A stretch of DNA of 64,000 nt from Myxococcota bacterium (lineage in GTDB: Bacteria > Myxococcota_A > UBA796 > JAFGLY01): positions 55,168 through 119,167 of the forward strand of contig JAJRWT010000037.1 of NCBI GenBank assembly GCA_024276675.1. The letters are read 5' to 3'. A program made the translations under genes and the position numbers. Below the pieces are notes generated by a model. The model was not told the origin of the DNA and ran no database searches. It saw only the letters and a list, made by a program, of their open reading frames with translations. Positions 17,329 through 25,087 of this stretch are shown here, piece by piece (position 1 is the first letter of the stretch; every line of letters starts with the position of its first letter).

Positions 17329-17979
17329 TCAGTTGCCGTTGCCCGCGGCCTTTTCGCTTTCAAGCTTGACCCAGGCCGTCGCCCTGGTCAGTCCCGAAAC
17401 CGTGATGAGATCGACGATGAAGTTGGGCACCCAGCCCCTTGGCTGGACGTCCACCGAGTAGGTCACGCGAGACCAGCCCGGCCGGTCGGGGATCTCGTCC
17501 ACGCGCCAGAAGCCCACCGAATCGTCGAGATCGCTCTCGCGGCTGTAGTCCAGGGTCCAGGTGAGGTAGCCATCCTGGGGACGATAGAGATGATCGATGA
17601 AATACTCGATGCTGAACAAGGTCGCGGAGAGCACGAATCTGACCTTGATGTGGTCCCCGCTGCGCTCGTAGATCCCACACTCCTTCACGTTGTCCACCAT
17701 GTTGGGGTACGCGGAGAAGTCGATGATCCGGGACCAGACCGTACTCGTGTCGGCGTGAACGTCCTGGACTGCCACGCCACGTCCTCCCTGACCGATCCGA
17801 AGCTGCTGCTTGACCACTCCGCCGGAAGCCAGGCTGTCCAGCTCCGATTGGCTCAAGGTCACGACGGGCGGTGGACCGGTGTAGGGTTGGAGTATCCCCT
17901 GGTGAGGATGGGGACTGTTGGCATCTGCCCCCATGCACAGGGTGACGAAAACCAGCAGCAACGACAGAATGGTGTTCAT
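17329..17979 (-). CDS. Secreted SRPBCC/START-domain protein
   Basis: A 216-residue protein with an N-terminal signal peptide (MNTILSLLLVFVTLCMGADA). The mature part carries a polyketide-cyclase/START-like pattern: VHADTSTVWSRIIDFSAYPNM (about residues 78-98), the classic first helix and 'F-x-x-Y-P' turn of SRPBCC lipid-binding domains, then strands YLTWTLDYS and VTYSVDVQPRGWVPNF and a C-terminal helix. Such domains bind hydrophobic ligands in a helix-grip cavity. The gene begins 4 bases after the GTP cyclohydrolase II stop, suggesting an operon, although a functional link to flavin synthesis is not evident. Confidence 0.8.
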   Translation of the reverse strand: MNTILSLLLVFVTLCMGADANSPHPHQGILQPYTGPPPVVTLSQSELDSLASGGVVKQQLRIGQGGRGVAVQDVHADTSTVWSRIIDFSAYPNMVDNVKECGIYERSGDHIKVRFVLSATLFSIEYFIDHLYRPQDGYLTWTLDYSRESDLDDSVGFWRVDEIPDRPGWSRVTYSVDVQPRGWVPNFIVDLITVSGLTRATAWVKLESEKAAGNGN

Positions 17980-17983
17980 GGCT

Positions 17984-18838
17984 TCAATCCCGACGATGAT
18001 CCGGTCGAAGTTCTGGAATCAGGTGGCCCTTTTCGCGCTTGGAGCCGAGATAGCGCATGTTGTGGCAGGAGACACCCACCAGAAAGGGTACCATCCTGGA
18101 CACCTGCTGGCCCATCCTGGTGAGGTGTTCATGCTTCAGGGGGTTGTTGGACAGCAATCTTATGGGGCCGCCACGCCTGAGGTGGCGAAGCACCACCGCC
18201 GCATCGGAAAAATCGCGGGAGTCCTCGGGAAGCCCCAGCGAGACGTTGGCCTGGTAGGTGTCCTGGCCATCGTCCTGAAGCAGGTAGGTGACGGCCTTGG
18301 CCCAGAGGCCAATACCACGGCCCTCGTGCCCCGACATGTAGACCACCGCCCCGGCGCCTTCTTCGTGGATGCGCTGGAAGGCAGCATCCAGTTGGGGGCC
18401 GCACTCACAACGCATGGATCCGAAAACATCGCCGGTCATGCAACAGGAGTGAATTCGCACCAGGGGGTTGGGATGCTCGACGAAACCCGGCAATGCCAGC
18501 ACGGAGTTGACCGACATGTTGGTCTGGAGGAGTTCTCGGAATGCCTCCTCACCGCCCAGGGGCACCCCCTGGGCAGCATGTAGAACCTTTCCCAGTTGCA
18601 CACGCCGAACAAAGGCATACCAGTGGAAAACTCGCTCATGGTCGCCGAAACGCCTGGGAAGTGGAATAGGTCCCAACAAGGAAATGAACGGACCCGCACC
18701 GGATGTTTCCGATACTGGACTACCGGAACGATCGAGCATCACGAGCCTGTGGTCGTTTTCCAGGCGCTCCCGGATTCCCGGGTCTACGTATGCGAACAAG
18801 GGCTGCTCCTCTGGAGAATTGCTGGTGGGACATTCCAT
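17984..18838 (-). CDS. ribA: GTP cyclohydrolase II
   Basis: Catalyses the first step of riboflavin biosynthesis, GTP to 2,5-diamino-6-ribosylamino-pyrimidinone phosphate plus formate and PPi. The zinc ligands Cys133-x10-Cys144-x-Cys146 lie in CCMTGDVFGSMRCEC. YMSGHEGRGIGL carries the catalytic Tyr/Arg motif, and LLSNNP and the closing YLGSKREKGHLI are family signatures. With the ATG at 18838 the protein has 284 residues, against about 200 for E. coli RibA. The extra N-terminal ~90 residues do not resemble DHBP synthase. An in-frame ATG at 18952 would add 38 residues, but that segment lies over a dispersed repeat (18882-18922) and reads unlike coding sequence. I saw no FMN riboswitch pattern upstream. 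Confidence 0.88.
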   Translation of the reverse strand: MECPTSNSPEEQPLFAYVDPGIRERLENDHRLVMLDRSGSPVSETSGAGPFISLLGPIPLPRRFGDHERVFHWYAFVRRVQLGKVLHAAQGVPLGGEEAFRELLQTNMSVNSVLALPGFVEHPNPLVRIHSCCMTGDVFGSMRCECGPQLDAAFQRIHEEGAGAVVYMSGHEGRGIGLWAKAVTYLLQDDGQDTYQANVSLGLPEDSRDFSDAAVVLRHLRRGGPIRLLSNNPLKHEHLTRMGQQVSRMVPFLVGVSCHNMRYLGSKREKGHLIPELRPDHRRD

Positions 18839-18881
18839 GAACGGGAACAGCCTGGCACCGGCGTATAGAACTCTCTCCCAG

Positions 18882-18922
18882 CAGCCGTTGGGAAAGAGGC
18901 AGCCGAAGGCTGTCGGCTCATA
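18882..18922 (-). repeat. Dispersed repeat B, copy 1
   Basis: Read on the minus strand, this roughly 40-base segment (tgagccgacagccttcgg, then ctgcctctttcccaacggct) closely matches 33422-33461 on the plus strand. It contains a CAGCC/GGCTG hairpin with a GAA loop. It lies just upstream of ribA, within the region a longer RibA start would cover. Confidence 0.5.
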
Positions 18923-18980
18923 CCGTGGCGACCGACGTTCCGCAACAGGCATGGGCTTTCGGGGAGAGGACGCCGCTCCA

Positions 18981-20327
18981 CTACTTGTAGAGGTCCGTTT
19001 CCAGGGTGTCGAAACCGAGGGCGTAACCCAGGTCGGTGTTCAACTGCCATCCAACCTGTAGGTCCTGCGATACCCTCTCCACCTGCCCCTTCACCGACCA
19101 GGTTACGAAGGTGTCGCCGTTCTCCATTCGGGCCACGTCACCCAGTACCCAGCTATAAATGGATGGATCGGGGGTGTAGGACCAGATCTGCTCCGCGGTG
19201 CCCGCCTGCTCGTCGAAGGAGTACTCCAGAACCCGTGAGGTGGTTCCCGAGGCTCCATCGTTGTCGAAGACCAGGACAGCACCGTCCCGGAACTCGAACT
19301 GGTGCTCGTGGAGGAAGATATCGGAGTCCGCCGTGATGGAGACCGTTCCCACGGTCCCTCCCAAGGCCCAGAGACATTCCCCGCTGGTACGGTCGATCTT
19401 CACGATGCTGCTGAAGTTGCGAAGACTCAGGTAGTAGGCATCTTCGTCGGGATCGTAGTCCATGGCGTTGGCAAAGGTCCAGCCGTACTCGGGGTCCACC
19501 CCGGTGACGTCGGGGTCGTAGCAATCCCATGCGCTCCAAACGGTTGTCTGGGTGCCGTCGGGGGCCACCTCTACTATCGAGTCTCCGCGCAGGTCCGCAC
19601 CTTCGTAGTCCCTGTACTCCACCACGATGGCGGCGATGGTTCCGTCGGGCAGCTCCACGAAGTCGTGGGCCAGCAGCGGAATCGGGATGGTGGATTCCCA
19701 GGAACCATCCAGGGCAACTCGCACCAGCCTGGAGTCGGCGGCGGGATCACCGGACACGCTGGCCGCGTTGTAGAGCAGGCTCTCGCCGTCGTTGGAGAGC
19801 CTTGCCCGGTAGACATCCAGATTACTGTCATCGATGTGGTACCAGACGTACTCACCCTCGGGATCGACAATGACGGGACCGGTGGTGGTCCCGATGAGAG
19901 GCAGCACCATGTAGCGGTCATTCCCGCTGCCCGACACCGTGAGCGTGGGCAGGTCAACCGGTAGCCCGCCGGTGGTGACCAGCATGGTTTCGCTGACTCC
20001 GCCGCCGTCTTCGTCGGAGAGAACCACGCGCATGAAGTAGTCCGTGTTTGCCCTGAGGCCCAGCACGTGAACGCTGTGCTCCAGGGCGGGAACCAGCTCC
20101 ACGGGAGTAGCCTGGTCGAATGCTCCATCGGCTGAACCGTACTCCACGTAGCCGCTGGCCTCTGTGTCGGTGTTCCACGATACTGTGACAACCGTGGAGA
20201 TTGCCTCGCTCACCCTGGCGTCCAGCGAATCGATGGCCACGTCGCCCGAACCGCAACCCGAAACGGACACGACCGAGGAAAAGAATGGCAAGACAATCAT
20301 GGGAATGTCAATGGTGTGAAGCTTCAT
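18981..20327 (-). CDS. Arylsulfotransferase (ASST)-family lipoprotein
   Basis: A 448-residue exported protein with lipobox VSVSGC (Cys25); the ATG at 20327 is preceded by GGGGA. Residues about 30-130 form a fibronectin-III-like domain (SWNTDTEASGYVEYG ... GLRANTDYFMRVVLSD). The rest is a beta-propeller of the aryl-sulfate sulfotransferase type: IPLLAHDFVELPDGTIAAIV, FANAMDYDPDEDAYYLSLRN, KIDRTSGECLWALGG and FLHEHQFEF, with His residues where ASST enzymes place catalytic and PQQ-like propeller residues. Family members move sulfate from phenolic sulfates to phenols without PAPS, although many bacterial paralogues are uncharacterised. The preceding gene is a lipoprotein 73 bases upstream. Confidence 0.82.
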   Translation of the reverse strand: MKLHTIDIPMIVLPFFSSVVSVSGCGSGDVAIDSLDARVSEAISTVVTVSWNTDTEASGYVEYGSADGAFDQATPVELVPALEHSVHVLGLRANTDYFMRVVLSDEDGGGVSETMLVTTGGLPVDLPTLTVSGSGNDRYMVLPLIGTTTGPVIVDPEGEYVWYHIDDSNLDVYRARLSNDGESLLYNAASVSGDPAADSRLVRVALDGSWESTIPIPLLAHDFVELPDGTIAAIVVEYRDYEGADLRGDSIVEVAPDGTQTTVWSAWDCYDPDVTGVDPEYGWTFANAMDYDPDEDAYYLSLRNFSSIVKIDRTSGECLWALGGTVGTVSITADSDIFLHEHQFEFRDGAVLVFDNDGASGTTSRVLEYSFDEQAGTAEQIWSYTPDPSIYSWVLGDVARMENGDTFVTWSVKGQVERVSQDLQVGWQLNTDLGYALGFDTLETDLYK

Positions 20328-20400
20328 GGTAGTCCCCGCAGGCGCCCCCGAGTCGGCCCTGAAGCGAGTGTTCAGCAAGCCGATCCCGGGAGACAACCTG

Positions 20401-21420
20401 CTATTCCGCGGGCTCCGCGGGTTCCAGTACAGTGAGAAACAGGGGGGCTGGGTTGTAACAGCGGCTGCACTGCAGGGCGAGTATCCAGACACCGTCTCCG
20501 GAAAATCCGCTGAAATAGGAGGTACCATCGCTGGCCTGGCCCAGGTCGGCACTGGAGCCCCCTTCCAGGTCCAGCTCGTAGAGCGTGGTAGCCATCAGCT
20601 CCAGGTCGAGAAACTGCGCCTCCAGGTCATCGACGGTCATGCCTTCATAGAAACCCAGCATGACGTGGTCGATGTTGTCGGATTCCAGTTCGTTTCCCAG
20701 ACCGTCCAGCGTCAGCTCGCTCCAATCCACGGTCCAGGTTCCGTCGGTACAAATGGGAAGGGTCTCCATGCTGTGGAGATCCGCCTCGAAATCCAGCACC
20801 CCACAGCCAGCGGAGATATCCACGGTTGTGTTGTCGGAAGACGAAGTGGGCTCCAGGAAGGTCAGCATCCGTGCGCCGACGCCCACCTCGGTGCCGGTGG
20901 TGAGAAGCAGCAGGTAGGTGCCGCCTTCTTCGTTGTACTGTTCGGGTACGTCTATGACCGTCCCGAAAAAAGTGAACTCCGACAGGTTGGTGCAGGTATC
21001 GCCCTGGGTTGGATACTCCACGTAGCCGTCGATGTCGGCTTGCAAGAGGCTGTCGTTGCTCAAGCCGTACTCCACGTCTTCCTGGCTCAACTGCGGGAAA
21101 CGGATGAGGGCCACGTTGTCGATGTCTTCCAGGGGGTCCAGGTCGTGACACTGGATGTCGGAGACCAGTTGCTCCCAGCAGATATCCAGGTCCATGGCGC
21201 TGGCGGTGGTGATGGAGGGCACGTCGATGCTGCCCTGGTAGTTGAAGTTGTTGGAGTCCTGCAGAAGGATGGTGCCGCTCTCGCACTCGACATCATCGCC
21301 TCCGCAAGCAGCCAGGGAGCCCAGCAGCAATGTTCCTGCCAGGGTAGGCAGACACATGCCCCTTGCCGGACCGCTCCCTGAATGCAACACGGTGAAGCGC
21401 CTTGGCCTGGATGACTGCAT
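20401..21420 (-). CDS. Predicted lipoprotein, unknown function
   Basis: A 339-residue protein with lipobox GSLAAC (Cys39) followed by an acidic GGDD. GAGGA lies upstream of the ATG. The mature protein is acidic with scattered cysteines, several arranged in pairs (IQC, DTC, GC, IC, and a final LQCSRC), suggesting disulfides. Segment ASAMDLDICWEQLVSDIQC and the LTFLEP / FLTVLEP repeats suggest two related halves of a beta-sandwich type. No family recognised. It is probably cotranscribed with the ASST-family gene downstream. Confidence 0.78.
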   Translation of the reverse strand: MQSSRPRRFTVLHSGSGPARGMCLPTLAGTLLLGSLAACGGDDVECESGTILLQDSNNFNYQGSIDVPSITTASAMDLDICWEQLVSDIQCHDLDPLEDIDNVALIRFPQLSQEDVEYGLSNDSLLQADIDGYVEYPTQGDTCTNLSEFTFFGTVIDVPEQYNEEGGTYLLLLTTGTEVGVGARMLTFLEPTSSSDNTTVDISAGCGVLDFEADLHSMETLPICTDGTWTVDWSELTLDGLGNELESDNIDHVMLGFYEGMTVDDLEAQFLDLELMATTLYELDLEGGSSADLGQASDGTSYFSGFSGDGVWILALQCSRCYNPAPLFLTVLEPAEPAE

Positions 21421-21580
21421 TGGACTGTCCTCGTCGGGTTCTATCGATGGCGGGCCGGACACGCGATCACCTCGCCGTTGCCCGCCACTGGCGGGTGGTA
21501 GACCGGATCGCTTTGTGATGCCAGTGGAACATACTGGAATACCTGCCTTGTCAGGGGTTGGGGTGGACCCGTGTATGGAG

Positions 21581-22243
21581 CTAGTAAGGCATGGTGGTTT
21601 CGTCCCAGTCGTAGGAAAAGTCCCCGGTGGTTTCGTCCCAGGAAGACATGGCGATGGGCGCCCATATTCCTTCGGATCTGATTGCGAGGACATTGGCATG
21701 CCCGAAGTAATCCGGGACATAGCCGTAGGTGAGAACTCGCCCGTCCAGTTGGGACACGGTCTCCTGGTCATAACCAAGGGTGGAGAGACAGCCCACGTCG
21801 GATTCGGCAATCACCGTTGCGTTGGAGACCTGCAGATCGAAGGCCCACAAACAGGAGAAGCCGTCTACTTCGCAGCCTGCTATCGAAGCTCCGTCATTCA
21901 CGAGGTCGTAGGTGATGCGGCAGATGTCGTCACCATCTCCGGAATCGGCAACGAAGGCCCACTCCTCTGAACCGTTGTACTTGGTATCGGTCACGACGGC
22001 TTGCCCCGTGAAGACCACCAGGCCAACTCGTTGGCCGTTGCCGGTGTCGGCGTCGGCGTCGGAATCCGTGTCGGTGTCGGCGTCGGTGTCGGAATCCGTG
22101 TCGGTGTCGGAGTCGGTATCCGTGTCGGTGTCGGTATCCGAAGGAATGGAGGTGTCTTTGCCTTCGCTGGATCCGCAGGCTGCGGGACCAATGGTCAAGA
22201 GCGCGAGAAGTACGATGGACAGGCCATTGCCAACATTGATCAT
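21581..22243 (-). CDS. Lipoprotein with Asp/Thr/Ser repeat linker
   Basis: A 220-residue protein. The start at 22243 has an excellent GGAGGAGG box. The signal ends in GPAAC (Cys23). A linker of about 35 residues made of DTDTDS/DADADT repeats (DNA 22041-22141) follows, which would hold the domain away from the membrane and may bind calcium. The C-terminal domain (about residues 66-220) contains paired cysteines (ICRITYDLV, AGCEVDGFSCLW, VGCLS) and the ending WDETTGDFSYDWDETT. Similar linkers are common in Myxococcota surface lipoproteins. Function is unknown. Confidence 0.8.
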   Translation of the reverse strand: MINVGNGLSIVLLALLTIGPAACGSSEGKDTSIPSDTDTDTDTDSDTDTDSDTDADTDTDSDADADTGNGQRVGLVVFTGQAVVTDTKYNGSEEWAFVADSGDGDDICRITYDLVNDGASIAGCEVDGFSCLWAFDLQVSNATVIAESDVGCLSTLGYDQETVSQLDGRVLTYGYVPDYFGHANVLAIRSEGIWAPIAMSSWDETTGDFSYDWDETTMPY

Positions 22244-22450
22244 TGCCGAGCCTCCTCCTTGGATTGCCAGGTGGGTTGCATGGGATCGATCCAGCGATTC
22301 ATCGTGCTGAAAGGTTGCCTGGCAACCCTGATCTGTCAACTGTTATTTCCCTGTCCACGACTCCTGGTGACTTGGGGAACCCGGATCATGGGAGGGGCGG
22401 CCGGAGCCGCGAGCAGCCAAGGAGCCATCGCGGGGAATCCACCAAGGGCC

Positions 22451-24151
22451 TCAGGAACCACTGGTTCCCGACAAGAGCCACCACGAGACTATCTGCCCGT
22501 CTCCGCCGGCCGGGCCAAGCTGCTCCTCCAGGTAGGCCACGCAGCGTCCTGGAGCAACTGCCCTGGGCCTTACCACCGCCACCACTTCAACGCCGGCTCC
22601 CAGGAGGGCGTCGATGGCATCGCGAAGCCGGGCGGAGTCGGGCGGGAGGGCCTGGTGGGCCTGGCCCCTGGCCATGCGCCCGGCGCGACACTCCCTGTCC
22701 GCCCATGCCAACAGAGCGTTGTCCGCCAGGGCATCGGGGCTCTCGTAGCTTTCGGAAATGGGCCGATCCAGCCAGGGCTGCCAACGCTGGTAGGCCCGGG
22801 GAACGTGACGGGGCCAGAGCCGCGGTCCCACGTCGAAGGGCAGCAGCACCAGGGGACCGTCCCCCGGAACATCCACGAGCTGCTCCGGGGGCCTGGGATC
22901 GTAGACGGGCCTGGGCCATGGCGCGTCCGACAAGAGCAGATCGTCCGCGGCCACCAACGCCACAAGCGGAAGAGCCATCCGAAAAAAGGACCGTCCCAGG
23001 GCGCCTTCCAGGACCCCCACTCCCATTGCCGCCGCGGGAGCCAGGAAGACCACCGCGAGCCCGGCCGCACGGTACCACCAGTATATACCGTTCAAAGCAG
23101 GAAACAACAATGTCAGCCAATGAACTGGAGCCGGGAGTGGCTCTGCTCCCGGGCCAACGGCATGGCCCGCAAAAACCAGGTTTCGCCCCATGGCCAGTAT
23201 CGCCATCAACAGAACCCCCGACATCGCCACCCGGGCATCACGGTTTCGTGCCAGGCCCAGCAGTCCCAACGACAGGGCCACCAGCCCCAGGTAGCTGGTC
23301 CGGGCCATGTCCACCTGCTCCGTGGTGGGGAGAAGCAGGTTCAAGATGTCCGTTCCGCCCTGAGGGGCATGGCGCCATCCCGGTTGGTAGGTCCATGGGG
23401 CGGCCCTGCGGGCAACCAGCCCTTCCAGGTCGCCCGAGGACAGGAAGCCCACGAGGGCTGGAAACACCGCCAGCAGGGCCAGCGAAATCACCAGGCCCAA
23501 CAACAGCCACCTGCCAGCAGTGGGTCGATTCCGCACAAGAACCCACAGTGTCCACACCGGCATGGCCAGGGCGGCGAAGACCGCCGAGTACCAACCACTC
23601 AAGGCGAAACCCGCCAGGGCCGCCCCGGAACCCAGCGCCGAGCCAAGGCTGCCCGTCCGGGCGGTTCGCAGAAACAAGGCCCCGAACAGGCCGTAGCAAC
23701 CCAAGGTCCAGGCCTCGCTGAGCCCGAAGCACAGCGCCCCACCGAAAAATGGGGCGCAACCGAGTACGGCCATCCCTACCATTGCCGCCCCGGACGATGC
23801 CCCCAGTTCCCTGGAGAGCAGCCACCCGGCCAAAAGAGCCAGCAACAGGTCCGTGAAGGCGATGCAACCGTAGGCAAAGGCGGGATCCAGAGGCATGAGC
23901 AGGGCAGCCATGGGCAGGTGAACCAGGTCCTGGAGAGTTCGTTCATGGCCCAGGGGCCAGTTCATCCAGGGACCGGGCTCGCCCCAGACGGAACGGGCCG
24001 CACGCCAGAGCATCCACAGGTGGTTGTCTGCTTCCATGAACGGGCTGCCGGGAACATCCATGGGCCGCAATGGCCACGGCCACATCACCGCCAGGGCCAG
24101 GGCCAGGGCAACGAGCAGTGGCAACAGACGGGCCCAGCCGCGTCGAGTCAT
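22451..24151 (-). CDS. Polytopic membrane protein, GT-C/YfhO-like
   Basis: A 566-residue integral membrane protein with about ten hydrophobic helices up to residue ~420 and a soluble C-terminal region of ~150 residues. EADNHLWMLWRAARS just after the first helix is the kind of acidic first periplasmic loop seen in GT-C glycosyltransferases (D/E-x-D near the first helix), and the later GIYWWYRAAGL segment also resembles these enzymes. A role transferring sugars from polyprenyl phosphates is plausible but not certain. The start at 24151 has GGGGAC upstream. It is divergent from the small lipoprotein gene at 24414. Confidence 0.7.
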   Translation of the reverse strand: MTRRGWARLLPLLVALALALAVMWPWPLRPMDVPGSPFMEADNHLWMLWRAARSVWGEPGPWMNWPLGHERTLQDLVHLPMAALLMPLDPAFAYGCIAFTDLLLALLAGWLLSRELGASSGAAMVGMAVLGCAPFFGGALCFGLSEAWTLGCYGLFGALFLRTARTGSLGSALGSGAALAGFALSGWYSAVFAALAMPVWTLWVLVRNRPTAGRWLLLGLVISLALLAVFPALVGFLSSGDLEGLVARRAAPWTYQPGWRHAPQGGTDILNLLLPTTEQVDMARTSYLGLVALSLGLLGLARNRDARVAMSGVLLMAILAMGRNLVFAGHAVGPGAEPLPAPVHWLTLLFPALNGIYWWYRAAGLAVVFLAPAAAMGVGVLEGALGRSFFRMALPLVALVAADDLLLSDAPWPRPVYDPRPPEQLVDVPGDGPLVLLPFDVGPRLWPRHVPRAYQRWQPWLDRPISESYESPDALADNALLAWADRECRAGRMARGQAHQALPPDSARLRDAIDALLGAGVEVVAVVRPRAVAPGRCVAYLEEQLGPAGGDGQIVSWWLLSGTSGS

Positions 24152-24347
24152 GAAATGTCCCCGCTCCCAGTGTTGGGGTAAAATGACCAAGATATGCTCA
24201 GAGCCGCCGGAAAGGACAGTCTATCTCCCTCCGGGGCCTGCTGCGGAGCGCCAGTCACCGCCGCGAGGAGACGGCTTCCAGTGGAAGCCCGGAAATACGG
24301 GCTCCTCGACTTCTCACACAGCGGCCCCTTTCCATCAAGGTATACAC

Positions 24348-24398
24348 TTGACGTCAATAGTCCGGCAGGGCACCATCATTATCCGTCCATTATCCGTC
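24348..24398. promoter_or_regulatory. Palindrome and 11-bp direct repeat in divergent promoter region
   Basis: The perfect palindrome TTGACGTCAA occupies 24348-24357. Two immediately adjacent copies of CATTATCCGTC occupy 24377-24398 and end 15 bases before the ATG of the small lipoprotein gene. Their position between divergent genes suggests operator-type sites, but no regulator could be assigned. Confidence 0.3.
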
Positions 24399-24413
24399 GT
24401 GACAGGCACACAG

Positions 24414-24785
24414 ATGAACTCCTTCCCCAATATCACCGGGCGGATCCCCCTCCTCCAGGCGTGGCCGGCCATTCTGCTGCTGATCACCGGCCCCGCCTGC
24501 CAGCCCCGGGACGACGTCCCCGGTCCCGAAGAACTCTGCGCAGAAATGCTCACCAGCAGCCTGGACGAGTGTGCCTCCCTGGACTCCGACTGCTTCACCG
24601 TCACTTGCCTGCCCACCATCAACGGCGCCGATTCCTGTGATCTGCAAGGGGTTTCCACGGCGCTGATCACGCGAGAAATCCTCGAATACAGGGCACAACT
24701 CTGTGATGATCTCGCCAGCGCGCAATGGCGTGAATGGGCCTGCGGAACCGGCGAACAACTCGTGGCCTGCGAGAGCCTGGACTGA
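24414..24785 (+). CDS. Small Cys-rich lipoprotein
   Basis: A 123-residue protein with a signal ending in LITGPAC (Cys29), a plausible lipobox. The mature region of under 100 residues contains about ten cysteines (ELCAEM, DECASLDSDCFTVTC, DSCDLQ, QLCDDL, WACGTGEQLVACESLD), consistent with a disulfide-stabilised small domain. No family is recognised. It is preceded by the palindrome and direct repeat at 24348-24398 and has only a weak ribosome-binding site. Confidence 0.7.
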   Translation: MNSFPNITGRIPLLQAWPAILLLITGPACQPRDDVPGPEELCAEMLTSSLDECASLDSDCFTVTCLPTINGADSCDLQGVSTALITREILEYRAQLCDDLASAQWREWACGTGEQLVACESLD

Positions 24786-25087
24786 CCGGTCCCCCAGGCG
24801 GCGAGCCCCGTGCCGTATGCCCCCATGCCAGGAGGTATGGGTGGATGGCGAGGTGGATGAACGAGAGGATTCCATGGGTACGCCACGTCCATCACTGCAC
24901 TTGTTTTCGAGGCGGCACCTTGACCCGACAATGGTTATCCACAAGAAGTGGACAACTTGTGGACAACTCCGCGGAAAACCGCCCCCGGTACCCGAAAAAG
25001 CCCGTCGGATCGACCGAACACGCCCGTGTTATACCGTGGCTCCTCACTCCGTGGCAAAGCCAGGAACCATTCCACAGGCGGTGGGCC
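24786..25087. other. Intergenic region with DnaA-box-like cluster
   Basis: A 302-base gap between two plus-strand genes. It contains a perfect DnaA box TTATCCACA (24935-24943) and two inverted relatives, GTGGACAA at 24948-24955 and TTGTGGACAA at 24957-24966, all within 32 bases. I saw no convincing gene here; the remaining sequence is unremarkable and should include the promoter of the GH92 gene. Confidence 0.4.

Noticed and set aside
18839..18952. FMN riboswitch before ribA
   Set aside because: No conserved FMN-element words were seen; the region is instead covered by repeat B.
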